The notes: generated from the sequence alone by a model not told the origin. A DNA stretch of 63,686 bases from Brachybacterium kimchii (GCF_023373525.1 NZ_CP097219.1:1-63686), one strand, 5' to 3'. Counted from the first letter of the stretch, positions 1 through 9,209 are shown. Translations and numbers: made by a program.

Positions 1-162
1 ATGAGAAACCTCCTCCGCTCCCTCGGCGGCCCGTCCGTCCACGGCCTGGTCATCTCCATGGCCCTCATCGTGGTCGGCCTCGTCCTGCTCGTCTGCTCAG
101 GCGCAGATCTGAACACACCAATGCCCATGATCGACTCTGGCGATATGGAGCTGATCCCATGA
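1..162 (+). CDS. Small single-pass membrane protein of the Tad cluster
   Basis: A 53-aa protein with a basic N-terminus and one hydrophobic segment at about residues 14-34, followed by a short polar tail. It starts at the first base of the window. If the molecule is circular, this ATG overlaps the TGA of the TadE/G-like gene that runs off the right edge (ATGA), and its own TGA overlaps the next ATG at 159 in the same way, so it is translationally coupled on both sides. I do not recognise a family. By position it is a minor membrane component of the Tad pilus machine. Confidence 0.7.
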   Translation: MRNLLRSLGGPSVHGLVISMALIVVGLVLLVCSGADLNTPMPMIDSGDMELIP

Positions 163-3100
163 TCAAGCCCGTCAAAGCACTGGCCGCCCTGCTCGTATTG
201 ATCGCCCTGATCGTCGGCATCCCCGCCGGACTCCTGGTCTTCTACGGCAACCCCATCCCGGACTCGCTGCCCACCGGTAGCGATGTCACAACCCTGCTGA
301 CCAGCTCCGACACCATCGGCTTCTTCATCTTCCTGCTGGTGTGGGCAGGGTGGATCGCCTGGCTCACGTTCGTCCTCTCGGTCATCGTCGAGATCATCGC
401 TCGTGCCCGCCACCTCAGCGCCCCGCAGCTGCCGGGGTTCATGCGAGCACAGCAGGGCGCCGCCGCCCTGCTCATCACCGCCATCGCCGGCGGCATTGGC
501 GCACCCGCGGCCCTGGCGGACACCACCCCCGCGGAGCCTGCGCCCGTGGTGCAGAGCGTGGAGACGGAGGCCCCCGCGATGCCCACCGAGCAGCCCTCCA
601 CGGACCATCAGAGCACCAGCCACGACTCCCACGGCTCCAACGACCTCGAGATCACCGTCCGACCTGGAGACACCGTGTGGGATCTCGCCCAGCAGCACCT
701 CGGCAGCGGGCAGCGGTGGAAGGAGATCGTCGACGCCAACGCCGGACGCCCCCAGGCAGATGGGCACACCCTCGAGGCCGGCAAGGCCGACATGCTCGAA
801 CCCGGATGGAAACTCACCATCCCCGGTGTGCCCGCCAGCCAGCAGCACGCGGACACCGCCGAGACCATCACCGTGCGCGCCGGTGACTCCCTGTCCTCCC
901 TCGCCCAGGACCACCTCGGCGACTCCGGCCGCTGGAAGGAGATCTACGAGGCCTCAACCAGCATCGAGCAGCCCGGCGGCTATCGCCTCAGCGACCCCAA
1001 CCAGATCAGTGTCGGCTGGAAGCTTCGCGTTCCCGCCCAGGAGCACGCCGCCACGGCCCACCACGAGGAGAAGGCCGAGAAGTCCGCGTCGCAGACGCGT
1101 CAGCAGGCCGACCGCAAGGACGAGGAGCGCGAGACCTCAGCAGACACCGCACCCGTCGCGGCCGACGATGCCGAGCAGGCTGCCGCCGCTAAGGACGCCC
1201 CGGCCCAGGAGACGCCGCCGGTGCCCGCTGACTCCGCAGCCCCCGCACAGGACACGACCACAGCCACGGACGAGGAGAACTCCATTTCCGTGCCCTGGGC
1301 CGGCGTCGGGGCGATTCTGGCTGCCAGCATCCTCAGTGCGGTCGCCGCGCACCGCCTGCGCACCAGTCGCAAGCGCCGCGCCGGCCGCCGGATCCCCGAA
1401 GCCGCCACGGTCGACCTCGACGAGGTCCGCCTGGCACGTATCGAGGAGCCCAACGTACTGGCCTTCGTCGACCGCGCCCTGCGCACTCTGGCTGCCCTCC
1501 AGCTACACGCCAACGAGACCCTTCCCGACGTGCGCCTGGCACGCCTGACCGACAAGCACCTCGAGCTCTACGCGGCCGCCGCACACCGCCTCCCCGAGCC
1601 CTTCGAGGCCACCGACGACCCCGCCGTGTGGCTGCTGCCGCGCACCGCCAATCTCGCGGACAACGAGACGATCGCCGACATCGTCGCGCCCTACCCGGCG
1701 CTGGTCACCATCGGCAACGACCACGAGGACAACCAGATCCTCGTGGATCTCGAGTACCTCGCTGCACTCGGCATCCACGCCGGCGCGAAGACATCCATGC
1801 CCGTCATGCGCGCCCTGACGGTCTCCCTGGCCACCTCCCAGTGGGCCGACGACCTCGCCATCACCACCGTCGGCGTCTGCCCCGAGCTCGAGGGCGCGCT
1901 CGGCTCCGGCCGCATCAGCTACCGCGAGACCGTCGCCGAGCTCCTCGACGATCTCGAGGCCAAGCTCGCCCGAGACCAGGAAGTGCTCACCGAGCTCGGC
2001 CAGGACTCTGCCCAGCACGCCCGGCAGGCACCCGATGCCAGCGACGTGTGGGCACCGGAGATCATCATCATCGGCGCCGACCTCTCCATCACCGAGAAGT
2101 CCCGGCTCCAGAAGATCGTCGGCGCCCGTCCCCAGATCGCCGTCGCAGTGATCTCCAGCGACCAGCACACCGACCTCTCCGAGTGGAGGATGCACATCGA
2201 GTCCCTCGAGGCCGCGCGCCTTGAGCCCATCGGCCTCGAGCTCTCACCCCAGCACCTCGACGACGAGGACTACGAGCGCGTGCTGCGAGCCCTCACGAAC
2301 GCTCAGACCACCGAGGCCGCCGGGGCCAAAGACACCGACGAAGACCGTGACGACGAGGCGGACACCCAGCCGCCGCTGCGCCCCCTGCCCATCATCCAGC
2401 CCACGGGCAGTGGGATCCTCACCACCCAGCAGCGCGACAGCGAGGTCGAGCAGTCCTCCACCCACCCCCACATCCAGATCCTCGGCCCGGTCGAGATCCT
2501 CGGTGCGAAGGGCCCCCTTGAGGAGAAGCGCCTCGCCGAGCTCACCGAGACCGCCGCCTACATCCACCTCTGCCCTGGCAAGGCCGTCACCGACTTCCAG
2601 GCCGACCTGTGGCCCAACAAGCGCCCGGGGAAGAATTCACGCCCCGAGCGCGTCTCTCGGCTGCGTCGCTGGCTCGGCGAGACCACCGACGGCACGAAGT
2701 ACCTCCCGCGCGCCGCCGGCGCCGACGGCGGCTACACCCTCACCGAAGACATCACCTCCGACTGGGCACGCTTCCAGGAGATCGCGCAGCGCCGCACCGA
2801 CGCCAGCAACGAGGAACTCGCCGAGGCCCTCAAGCTCGTGCGTGGCCGCCCCTTCGAGGACGCCGGCCACACTCGTTACCGGTGGGCGACCCTCCTTCAG
2901 TTCCGCATGACCGAGGCCATCCTCGACCTCGCCCACGAGCTCGCGCAGCGCGCTCTGGACGCCGGGGACACCGACACCGCCCTGTGGGCCACCGAGCGCG
3001 GCCTGCGCGCCGAGTCGCTCTACGAGCAGCTCTGGCAGGATCGCCTCCGCGCGGCCGCACACGACCCCGAGCTCCACCGCCGCATCACCGGAGAGCTCGA

Positions 3101-3197
3101 GGCCCAGATCGAAGGTCTCGACGAGGGATACGACCTCGAGCAGAAGACCGAAGACCTCATGTACACCACCCCCACCCCCCACCGAATCGCGATCTGA
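159..3197 (+). CDS. Membrane LysM-BTAD protein of the Tad pilus cluster
   Basis: A 1012-aa protein with, in order: two membrane segments (about 5-29 and 53-80), a third hydrophobic segment (about 100-120), two LysM peptidoglycan-binding modules (about 164-223 and 237-292, each with the pattern ITVR-GD--W/S-LAQ-HLG), an Ala/Glu-rich linker, a fourth membrane segment (about 372-395) followed by a basic stop-transfer stretch, a long middle region, and a C-terminal winged-helix plus bacterial transcriptional activator-like region (about 760-1012). Proteins of this layout are common beside actinobacterial Tad genes. The LysM modules suggest it anchors the pilus machine to the cell wall. The role of the BTAD part is not clear, since a membrane-tethered regulator or a scaffold would both fit. 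ATGA overlap with the gene before. Confidence 0.85.
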   Translation: MIKPVKALAALLVLIALIVGIPAGLLVFYGNPIPDSLPTGSDVTTLLTSSDTIGFFIFLLVWAGWIAWLTFVLSVIVEIIARARHLSAPQLPGFMRAQQGAAALLITAIAGGIGAPAALADTTPAEPAPVVQSVETEAPAMPTEQPSTDHQSTSHDSHGSNDLEITVRPGDTVWDLAQQHLGSGQRWKEIVDANAGRPQADGHTLEAGKADMLEPGWKLTIPGVPASQQHADTAETITVRAGDSLSSLAQDHLGDSGRWKEIYEASTSIEQPGGYRLSDPNQISVGWKLRVPAQEHAATAHHEEKAEKSASQTRQQADRKDEERETSADTAPVAADDAEQAAAAKDAPAQETPPVPADSAAPAQDTTTATDEENSISVPWAGVGAILAASILSAVAAHRLRTSRKRRAGRRIPEAATVDLDEVRLARIEEPNVLAFVDRALRTLAALQLHANETLPDVRLARLTDKHLELYAAAAHRLPEPFEATDDPAVWLLPRTANLADNETIADIVAPYPALVTIGNDHEDNQILVDLEYLAALGIHAGAKTSMPVMRALTVSLATSQWADDLAITTVGVCPELEGALGSGRISYRETVAELLDDLEAKLARDQEVLTELGQDSAQHARQAPDASDVWAPEIIIIGADLSITEKSRLQKIVGARPQIAVAVISSDQHTDLSEWRMHIESLEAARLEPIGLELSPQHLDDEDYERVLRALTNAQTTEAAGAKDTDEDRDDEADTQPPLRPLPIIQPTGSGILTTQQRDSEVEQSSTHPHIQILGPVEILGAKGPLEEKRLAELTETAAYIHLCPGKAVTDFQADLWPNKRPGKNSRPERVSRLRRWLGETTDGTKYLPRAAGADGGYTLTEDITSDWARFQEIAQRRTDASNEELAEALKLVRGRPFEDAGHTRYRWATLLQFRMTEAILDLAHELAQRALDAGDTDTALWATERGLRAESLYEQLWQDRLRAAAHDPELHRRITGELEAQIEGLDEGYDLEQKTEDLMYTTPTPHRIAI

Positions 3198-3204
3198 GGC
3201 AACC

Positions 3205-3468
3205 ATGACCACTGCGCGCGTCGCCCGGGATACCAATACGCCGGCTCCGTCCGTCCTCGACGACCAGCCGGGAGAGAACGAACGCACGCTCAAGGGCCGC
3301 TTCTACGATCTGAACTTCCTGCTGACCGGTAAGCCGTTGCGTCTCGACGAGCCCGCCTTCGTCGACCTCACCGCTCCCCAGTTCCACGCAAACTATGCGA
3401 CCACCGAACCGGTCGATCCACCATGGAGCCACCGCGACCACCCCCGACCCGAGGAGAACACCCGATGA
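3205..3468 (+). CDS. Hypothetical protein, Tad operon
   Basis: An 87-aa soluble protein with no signal peptide or membrane segment, starting 7 nt after the LysM-BTAD stop. Its stop overlaps the start of the lipoprotein gene (ATGA at 3465-3468), so it belongs to the same operon. The middle part contains a stretch rich in aromatic and acidic residues. I do not recognise a family. Confidence 0.65.
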   Translation: MTTARVARDTNTPAPSVLDDQPGENERTLKGRFYDLNFLLTGKPLRLDEPAFVDLTAPQFHANYATTEPVDPPWSHRDHPRPEENTR

Positions 3469-4022
3469 TCCGACAGCGAGCACTCACCGCCATCGCGGTC
3501 GCGACCCTCGCCGCGCTCCCCCTCGCCGCCTGCGACAACTCCGGCGGGGATGAACCCACTGCCTCCACCACGACGCAGGACGCACCCGCCACCGCGGACC
3601 CCGCAGACGCCACCCCCCAGGAACGCGTCCAGGCCTACATGGACGCCTCCGACGCCGCGGCCGCGAAGGGCTGGAAGGACTCCGGCTACGCCGACGAGTA
3701 CCTCGTCCCCGACCTCGCCAAGCAGCAGAAGGCCGACGACGCCAAGCGCGCAGACACAGGAGCGATCATCACCGGCGATCGCAAGGTCACCGACTGGACC
3801 GTCACCGATGAGTCCGACACTGCCGCCACGATCGAATTCTGTGAGGACAGCTCTGGGACCAAGGCGACCAAGGACGGGAAGCCCTACAAGATCAACAACC
3901 AACTCGGAGAGTACGTTGGCCAGTACAAGCTGACCCGCGACTCGAGCTCGGATCCTTGGATGATCCAGCAGAAGGGCTACTACGAGGAGGGGACCTCATG
4001 CGCAAAGCACTTCGCGGACTGA
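3465..4022 (+). CDS. Secreted lipoprotein
   Basis: A 185-aa protein with a typical lipoprotein signal: basic start, hydrophobic core and the lipobox LPLAAC ending at about residue 25, then a Thr/Ala/Asp-rich linker. The mature part is about 150 residues and looks like a small extracellular fold with two cysteines near the end. It is placed by the ATG at 3465, coupled to the preceding stop, rather than an in-frame ATG at 3423, because the signal peptide begins there. By context it is a surface component of the Tad system. Substrate or partner is unknown. Confidence 0.8.
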   Translation: MIRQRALTAIAVATLAALPLAACDNSGGDEPTASTTTQDAPATADPADATPQERVQAYMDASDAAAAKGWKDSGYADEYLVPDLAKQQKADDAKRADTGAIITGDRKVTDWTVTDESDTAATIEFCEDSSGTKATKDGKPYKINNQLGEYVGQYKLTRDSSSDPWMIQQKGYYEEGTSCAKHFAD

Positions 4023-5113
4023 GCGTCGGTACGTCAGCGGCGGCCATCGCCCTTGCCCTATGCAGTCCGGCATTCGCTGAGGGCGGGATTGACGTCGACC
4101 GGGGTGGAGATTCGAGCCAGTCCACCGTGACAGTTAAGGCGAGCTCCGGTGGAGGCGGTGGGGGTTCTTCGAGCGGGCATTCCTCGGGCGGCAGGAAGTC
4201 CTCCGGCGGGTCTTCGGACAGTAAGAGCAGTAGGAAGCCCCCGACGACGAGCACCAAGAGCGGAGGAACCACCTCCGTGGGCGCCGGCGCTCGGACGAGC
4301 GTGGGGAACTACTCGAGCGGCTCGCCGGGCTCGGCGAAGAGCTCAACCCCCGAGGGGATCGTCAACCCGAACGCGTGGCACTCGATTGGCGACAGCGGCT
4401 ACAACATCCGCGCCGGCAACCCCTTCATTCAGGCCATCAACAAGGCCGGTACCGCTGCCGCGCTGGCCACTGGTAACGACAAGGCGACGGGCGTCGGAGC
4501 GGCCAATTTCCTCGGCAATATGCTCGAGACCGGTCAGGACGCGGCCCCACAGGGGCAGACCGCGCCACAGGCGCAGCCGCCTGCCGCGGATGATCCCCCG
4601 GCTGATGCGCAGCCCGAGGTCGACCCCGCCGAGCTCGCTCAGCAGGCCGTGACCAAGATGCACCTGAAAGCACCCGAGATCGCCTCGACCCCGAACAACC
4701 CCGACACCCTCGGCGCCGTCGGCCTCCCCGTCTGGTTCTGGGTGTCCAACCCGGGCACCACGACCACCGGGCCGGCAGAAGCCACCGCAGAGGCCGGTGA
4801 CGTTGAGGTCACCGCGACCGCGAAGTTCTCAGGGCTGACCGTGCGCACCGGGGACGGAAAGACGGTCGAGTGCTCCGGCCCGGGCACGGAGTACCCCGGC
4901 ACCGGGATCCAGGAGTCCCCGGACTGCGGCCACGTCTACGAGCAGATGAGCGACGACCAGCCCGACGGGCTCTACACGGTGGACATCACCGCCCACTGGA
5001 CTGTGGAGTGGGAGTCCAACGAGGGAGACACCGGGACCATCCCCATCGACCTCGACACCAGCAAGCAGCTGCGCATCGGCCAGTACGAGACCGTCGTCAC
5101 CGACGTCTCCTGA
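3998..5113 (+). CDS. Secreted Gly/Ser-rich protein, end of Tad operon
   Basis: A 371-aa protein with a cleavable signal peptide ending near AFAEGG (about residue 28), then a low-complexity Gly/Ser/Lys-rich region (about 45-110), a more ordered middle, a Pro/Ala-rich hinge (about 180-210) and a C-terminal beta-rich domain with two cysteines. The start is the ATG at 3998 preceded by GAGGAGG, which lies inside the end of the lipoprotein gene. It is the last gene before a strong terminator. It may be an exported pilus-associated protein; no enzyme motif is visible. Confidence 0.75.
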   Translation: MRKALRGLSVGTSAAAIALALCSPAFAEGGIDVDRGGDSSQSTVTVKASSGGGGGGSSSGHSSGGRKSSGGSSDSKSSRKPPTTSTKSGGTTSVGAGARTSVGNYSSGSPGSAKSSTPEGIVNPNAWHSIGDSGYNIRAGNPFIQAINKAGTAAALATGNDKATGVGAANFLGNMLETGQDAAPQGQTAPQAQPPAADDPPADAQPEVDPAELAQQAVTKMHLKAPEIASTPNNPDTLGAVGLPVWFWVSNPGTTTTGPAEATAEAGDVEVTATAKFSGLTVRTGDGKTVECSGPGTEYPGTGIQESPDCGHVYEQMSDDQPDGLYTVDITAHWTVEWESNEGDTGTIPIDLDTSKQLRIGQYETVVTDVS

Positions 5114-5122
5114 CCATCAGCC

Positions 5123-5168
5123 CCCTGGCCCCGCTCACCGTCTACCCCCTCCGGGAGCGGGGCCAGGG
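5123..5168 (+). terminator. Hairpin terminator of the Tad operon
   Basis: A perfect 14-bp inverted repeat (CCCTGGCCCCGCTC and its complement) with an 18-nt loop lies 9 nt after the stop of the last Tad-cluster gene. It separates this operon from the convergent hipA gene. There is no T-tract, as is common in high-GC actinobacteria. Confidence 0.8.
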
Positions 5169-5185
5169 CCTACGTCGGCCCGCTA

Positions 5186-6427
5186 TCAGACCCGCTCAAG
5201 CATTGTGAGTACGTGCCCACAATGATTCTCCAGGCGCTCAGCGGTGCTGGCCACCCACTCCAGATCCTCTCTCGAGAGCGGTGTCTCGGCTTCGGTTTCA
5301 GCAGCGGCAGCAGCGAAGGCCGTTGGCATCCACATGGCGAAGATTCGGCACGCTTCCAGCGCCTCCTGCTCATCCACCCTGATCTCCCGCGCGAACTCGA
5401 CCACGTTCCGGCCTGTGACCTTCGTGATCTGCCGCTCTCCACCGATCGGCATCCCCAGCACACTGGATGCGGGGTACCCGAGCCCGGTCGAGACGTCATA
5501 GAGCGGCGTGAGGGCCTCGACCCCGTTGGCGCCGAGGACGATCGAGAAGTTCTTCGCATGCGCGTCCGGGGCAGCGAGCACCCAGTTCGCCAGCACCGCG
5601 CTAGCGAACTCCGCGATCGTGTCCTCGGAGGCGCCGCCACCCCTCAGGACCGTGACGACGTCCAGGACCTTCGGGTCGTATTTGTCCGCGGGCAGTGTGG
5701 AGGTCGCTTGGCACAGATCCTCTTGGGGGACTCGGCGGAGATTCCCCGCATCGTCACGGACGCGATCAAACCGCTCCACAACGATGGCCGGCTCCTCCCC
5801 GAAACGCACGAACCTGGTATCCGCAACCCGTAGGCCGAGGAGCCCCAGCGTGCGGAGGCTGAGGTGCTCGATCAGTGCCTGCGACGGGAAGTCGTCGATT
5901 CCCGGCTTGAGGATGTGCGATGTCGGCTGTGCTCCCTCCGCCTGATGCCACACCCCTCCTTCGAGCCGCAGCGCGATCTTCGACTGGGCACCGCCCAGCG
6001 ACCAGTGCTCCCCCGGCACACCCCAGTCCCGAGATCCTCCTCGTAGTGCTCTCAGACGCGCCGCGATCTCAGCCTCCCCGACCGGCACCAACAGGCCCTC
6101 GTCGGATGCGTCGAGCTGAGAGTCATCGAGAAACTGGATCGCTCCGGGGCAATCCGCTCCGATCTTGCTCAACAGCGCGAACTGACTCTCTCCCGACACA
6201 TCAAACCGCCGAGCCACCGCGTCACGGGCTTCCGCGGTGTCTGGAAGGAGCCCAGCGAGATAGGCCCGGGTGGTACTGGGCTTCACCGCGTGCGGGCCCG
6301 GAGGGAAGGCGAGTGACACCCACGGCGCACCCTCAATACGCGGCGACAGCACACGCGTCGCCCCATGGTCGTCCTGGACGAGCTCCCCTACTGTCTGTCC
6401 GTCCAGCATCATGTGCAGGATCTTCAC
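5186..6427 (-). CDS. hipA: HipA-family kinase toxin
   Basis: A 413-aa protein of the HipA serine/threonine kinase family, near the usual length. Visible landmarks are the HipA N-terminal region, a glycine-rich nucleotide loop GGAQSKIAL (about 144-152), the catalytic segment PDAHAKNFS (about 287-295) and the following metal-binding region LYDVSTG. Classical HipA phosphorylates glutamyl-tRNA synthetase and halts translation; the target here cannot be read from sequence. Its ATG overlaps the antitoxin stop (ATGA at 6424-6427), the usual coupling for this toxin. On a plasmid it probably acts in maintenance. Confidence 0.88.
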   Translation of the reverse strand: MKILHMMLDGQTVGELVQDDHGATRVLSPRIEGAPWVSLAFPPGPHAVKPSTTRAYLAGLLPDTAEARDAVARRFDVSGESQFALLSKIGADCPGAIQFLDDSQLDASDEGLLVPVGEAEIAARLRALRGGSRDWGVPGEHWSLGGAQSKIALRLEGGVWHQAEGAQPTSHILKPGIDDFPSQALIEHLSLRTLGLLGLRVADTRFVRFGEEPAIVVERFDRVRDDAGNLRRVPQEDLCQATSTLPADKYDPKVLDVVTVLRGGGASEDTIAEFASAVLANWVLAAPDAHAKNFSIVLGANGVEALTPLYDVSTGLGYPASSVLGMPIGGERQITKVTGRNVVEFAREIRVDEQEALEACRIFAMWMPTAFAAAAAETEAETPLSREDLEWVASTAERLENHCGHVLTMLERV

Positions 6428-7005
6428 GACGGGCCACCTTCGGGACGCGCCCCCGCCTCACCACTGTCAGGCTTCTCGGCCGAAAGGCCGCCGTCGGGCT
6501 CGGCGCCTCCCTCCGCGTTGCTACGGCCAGCCGATTCCATGAGGGCCAACAGCGCCGAGCTCGGCCGAGGGACGAGCGGTGAAAGGTCGATCTTGGGCAT
6601 GAGCGCGGAAACATCGATCTTCGGCAGAACCGCCAGCTTCGGGAGCAAGGACGACCGCTGCATCGTGTCCGCCAGCGCGCGCGCAGCGTCCGTCGTCGGA
6701 CGGCTCTGCTCGATCGCCCTGCGGGTAATCTCCGCCGTCGTCATCCCCCTGCGCGGAGAAGGGGCTGGCTTCTCGGGGCGACGCTCCTGGTCGGTCACAG
6801 TGACCGTCTGATCAAGCGCCGCCAGAACACCGAGCACCTTCGTCAACTCCGCCCGAGGTCGCGCGCCTCTTTCTAAACCGACCACCCACTCGCGCGAGAC
6901 ATCAGCCCGCTCGGCCAGTTCGGCCTGGGTCAACCCCGCAGCCACTCGTGCATCCCGCACGGTCGACCCGAGATCACGAGGAGTGAGCACCCTGCGACTA
7001 GACAT
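6424..7005 (-). CDS. hipB: HipB-like XRE antitoxin with long C-terminal extension
   Basis: A 193-aa protein whose first 75 residues form an XRE/HipB helix-turn-helix (GLTQAELAERADVSREWV). Beyond that it has an extra tail of about 120 residues, rich in Pro and basic residues, that ordinary HipB (about 90 aa) lacks. I chose the ATG at 7005 rather than 7026, because 7026 lies inside the operator repeat. It should neutralise the adjacent HipA kinase and repress its own promoter through the paired sites just upstream. Confidence 0.82.
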   Translation of the reverse strand: MSSRRVLTPRDLGSTVRDARVAAGLTQAELAERADVSREWVVGLERGARPRAELTKVLGVLAALDQTVTVTDQERRPEKPAPSPRRGMTTAEITRRAIEQSRPTTDAARALADTMQRSSLLPKLAVLPKIDVSALMPKIDLSPLVPRPSSALLALMESAGRSNAEGGAEPDGGLSAEKPDSGEAGARPEGGPS

Positions 7006-7014
7006 GAAGTGATC

Positions 7015-7060
7015 GTACGTCCACATCCGCCGGATGTCGAGGTACGTTCACATCCGGCGG
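7015..7060. promoter_or_regulatory. Paired operator sites upstream of hipBA
   Basis: Two direct repeats of a 19-bp sequence, GTACGTYCACATCCGSCGG, lie at 7015-7033 and 7042-7060, 27 bp apart start to start. The first copy contains the palindrome ACATCCGCCGGATGT. They sit directly upstream of the antitoxin start, as HipB autoregulatory sites do. Binding by HipB is inferred from position and repeat form. Confidence 0.7.
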
Positions 7061-7061
7061 T

Positions 7062-7169
7062 GAGGCTCAGTCCCCTCGTCGATGTCCTCGCGCGCACGAC
7101 CAGGGCCTGATCGAGGAGGCCGTCTACGAGGAGGTCTTCACCCGCCGACACGGCCCCATCGATGATTGA
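7062..7169 (+). pseudogene. Possible 3' remnant of a lost gene
   Basis: One forward frame ending at the TGA 7167-7169 has strongly coding-like third positions (nearly all G or C) and reads as a plausible protein tail ending FTRRHGPIDD, but it has no start and merges with the hipBA operator upstream. It looks like the end of a gene whose front was replaced when hipBA arrived. Weak evidence. Confidence 0.25.
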
Positions 7170-7215
7170 CCTCACGGCCCGGCCGCGCGAGCGCGCACGC
7201 GATACTGGGTGCATC

Positions 7216-7404
7216 ATGACCACCGCCTACGCTCGCGTCGTCCTCGACTACGACACCTCCGACGCCCCCGCCCACCAGCGAGACCTCAGCGACTTCGAGA
7301 TCGCCACACTCACCGGGGACGGCGAGACGTGGGAGGACGCGCAGGCTGCATGCCCCGTACCGGAGGGCGCGCGGGTCCTGTCGTGGGCCCGGTGGCCGAT
7401 CTGA
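7216..7404 (+). CDS. Small hypothetical protein
   Basis: A 62-aa acidic soluble protein (begins MTTAYARVVLDYD) with a plausible coding pattern but no clear ribosome-binding site; an in-frame ATG at 7162 would add 18 less protein-like residues. It is followed by 95 nt carrying the promoter of the next gene. No family recognised. Confidence 0.5.
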   Translation: MTTAYARVVLDYDTSDAPAHQRDLSDFEIATLTGDGETWEDAQAACPVPEGARVLSWARWPI

Positions 7405-7464
7405 TCGGTGCCCGCCCTCCCCGCGCGGCTGCCCTCCAAGACGCCTGACCACCCGTTTCAACTC

Positions 7465-7493
7465 TTTTACATACGGGCCCCCTCGTTTAAACT
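7465..7493 (+). promoter_or_regulatory. Sigma-70-type promoter giving a likely leaderless mRNA
   Basis: TTTTAC at 7465-7470 and TAAACT at 7488-7493 are separated by exactly 17 nt. The next gene starts with GTG at 7500, 6 nt after the -10 box, where transcription itself should begin, and no Shine-Dalgarno sequence is present. Leaderless mRNAs are common in actinobacteria. Confidence 0.65.
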
Positions 7494-7499
7494 TGGTGC

Positions 7500-8642
7500 G
7501 TGCCCGCCAACCTTTTCCGCCCCTCGTTCGGTACCTACCCGCATGTGCTGGTCGGCCGCGACGAACTCGTCGACGAGTTCGCTGACACCTTCGACGGCAT
7601 CCTCGACCCTGCTGGTCTGACGGTCCTCCTGTCTGGGCAGCGCGGGATGGGGAAGACCGTGCTGCTTGACTCCTACCGGCGGGCCGCCGAGGGCGCTGGG
7701 TGGCTGGTCATCACGGAGAGTTCCAGTTCCGGGCTCCTCGAGCGCCTCACGCGGGACCACCTCCCGCGCCTGCTCCAAGCACACTCCGACGAGTCTCCAG
7801 CGCGTCTCGCATCCGCGAGCGGCACGATCGGCCCTCTCGGCGGTGGTGCCTCCTGGACTGAGCGTTACCCCGCCGAGTCCACGCTCCGCTCACAGATCAC
7901 CGAGCTCACCGACGCGCTCCGCCCTTCGGGGCGAGGCCTCGTCATCACCGTCGACGAGGTCCAGGCCGCCGACATCGAAGATCTCCGCAAGCTCGGCGAG
8001 ATCATTCAGTACGGACGCCGGGAGGACCGCCTCCTCGCTTTCGCGGCCGCGGGACTCTCCACCCCCATCGAAGAGCTCCTCGACCATCCCGGGACCACCT
8101 TCCTTCGCCGTGCCGAGCATCATCCCGTCGGCCGGGTGAGCCGCGCAGAGGTCAGAGCAGCTCTCGCAGGGACGATCGCGGACAGTGACCGCGAGATCGA
8201 CGTCCAGGCTCTCGACCTCGCGGCCGATGCCGTTGACGGGTACCCGTTCATGATCCAGCTCGTCGGCTACCACTCCCTCAAGGCGCACAGGGCCAGTGGC
8301 CCCATCACCTCGAAGGACGTCACCGAAGGGATCGCCGCTGCGCGCCGGCGCCTCGGCCGCCACATCCACGCCCCAGCCCTGCGCCCACTGTCGAGCGTCG
8401 ACCGCACCTACCTGCTCGCCATGGCCCAGGACGAGGGACCTTCTCGCACCGCGAAGATCGCCGAACGCATGGGCGTGAACACCACATATGCGGGCCAGTA
8501 CCGCCGACGACTCATCCGCGACGGCATCATCGAGCCCGCCGGGCATGGATTCGTTCGCTTCACCATCCCCTACACCGCAGAGCACCTGCGCGAGCATGCA
8601 GCACACGATGCGCTCGAGGGGCTGTCGAGCAGCGAAGAGTAA
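7500..8642 (+). CDS. AAA/STAND-like ATPase with C-terminal winged helix
   Basis: A 380-aa ATPase of the archaeal-ATPase/Orc1-Cdc6-like group. Walker A is GQRGMGKT (46-53) and Walker B is VITVDEVQ (about 148-155). The C-terminal 90 residues look like a winged helix (KIAERMGVNTTYAGQYRRRLI). Such solitary proteins occur in many actinobacterial genomes with no settled function. The start is the GTG at 7500, directly downstream of a good promoter, so translation probably begins at the mRNA 5' end. It is monocistronic, and no partner gene nearby points to a role. Confidence 0.8.
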   Translation: MPANLFRPSFGTYPHVLVGRDELVDEFADTFDGILDPAGLTVLLSGQRGMGKTVLLDSYRRAAEGAGWLVITESSSSGLLERLTRDHLPRLLQAHSDESPARLASASGTIGPLGGGASWTERYPAESTLRSQITELTDALRPSGRGLVITVDEVQAADIEDLRKLGEIIQYGRREDRLLAFAAAGLSTPIEELLDHPGTTFLRRAEHHPVGRVSRAEVRAALAGTIADSDREIDVQALDLAADAVDGYPFMIQLVGYHSLKAHRASGPITSKDVTEGIAAARRRLGRHIHAPALRPLSSVDRTYLLAMAQDEGPSRTAKIAERMGVNTTYAGQYRRRLIRDGIIEPAGHGFVRFTIPYTAEHLREHAAHDALEGLSSSEE

Positions 8643-8825
8643 TTCCGGCGAGGAAGCGGGCTCGGCACACGAGAGCGTGAGCCTGGAGGGCCGCCAGCCC
8701 GAGTTGCTCATGGCCCTCAATTCGGCTTCCTCGCCGCGGGCGCGCGCCCCCGCCCACTACATCCACTGGCGGCGTAGATCGGTCCAGGAGCGGGCCGTCC
8801 CGTCACGAGTGGCAGGAGTGGAGTC

Positions 8826-9209
8826 ATGCAGAGCAATGCCCGTGACCAGTGGCGGAGGTCCGCCCGTAGGGACCGCCCCGAGGCCGAGGTAGAGGTGAAG
8901 GTGGAGGCTCCCCCCAGTGCCACCAGACCTCCCCTCGAGGACGTGACCGCCCGGCTGGTGGCGGATCTGGAGTCAGCTGCCCGTGCCGTCGCGAGCACCG
9001 AAGCCGAGGCCGCACGATTGGCGACCGCTTCGCCGCGCGGACGCGGTGAATCTCGCCGGATGTGGGACGAGCGGCTGCACCAACGCGCGGGGAGCCGGCG
9101 GAGCGCGGAGATTCGAGTACGGCAGCGCCGAGGAGACCTGGACGCGGCGCGCACATCACTCACAGCGCACCTGCTACGCCCGCTCCCGTCGGGTGACGAC
9201 CAGCAGTAG
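8826..9209 (+). CDS. Hypothetical charged protein
   Basis: A 127-aa Arg/Glu-rich protein with a weak AGGAG-type ribosome-binding site and a predicted long helical region (about 35-115). The preceding 180 nt hold no gene I can support. No family recognised; it may be a coiled-coil protein. Confidence 0.5.
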   Translation: MQSNARDQWRRSARRDRPEAEVEVKVEAPPSATRPPLEDVTARLVADLESAARAVASTEAEAARLATASPRGRGESRRMWDERLHQRAGSRRSAEIRVRQRRGDLDAARTSLTAHLLRPLPSGDDQQ

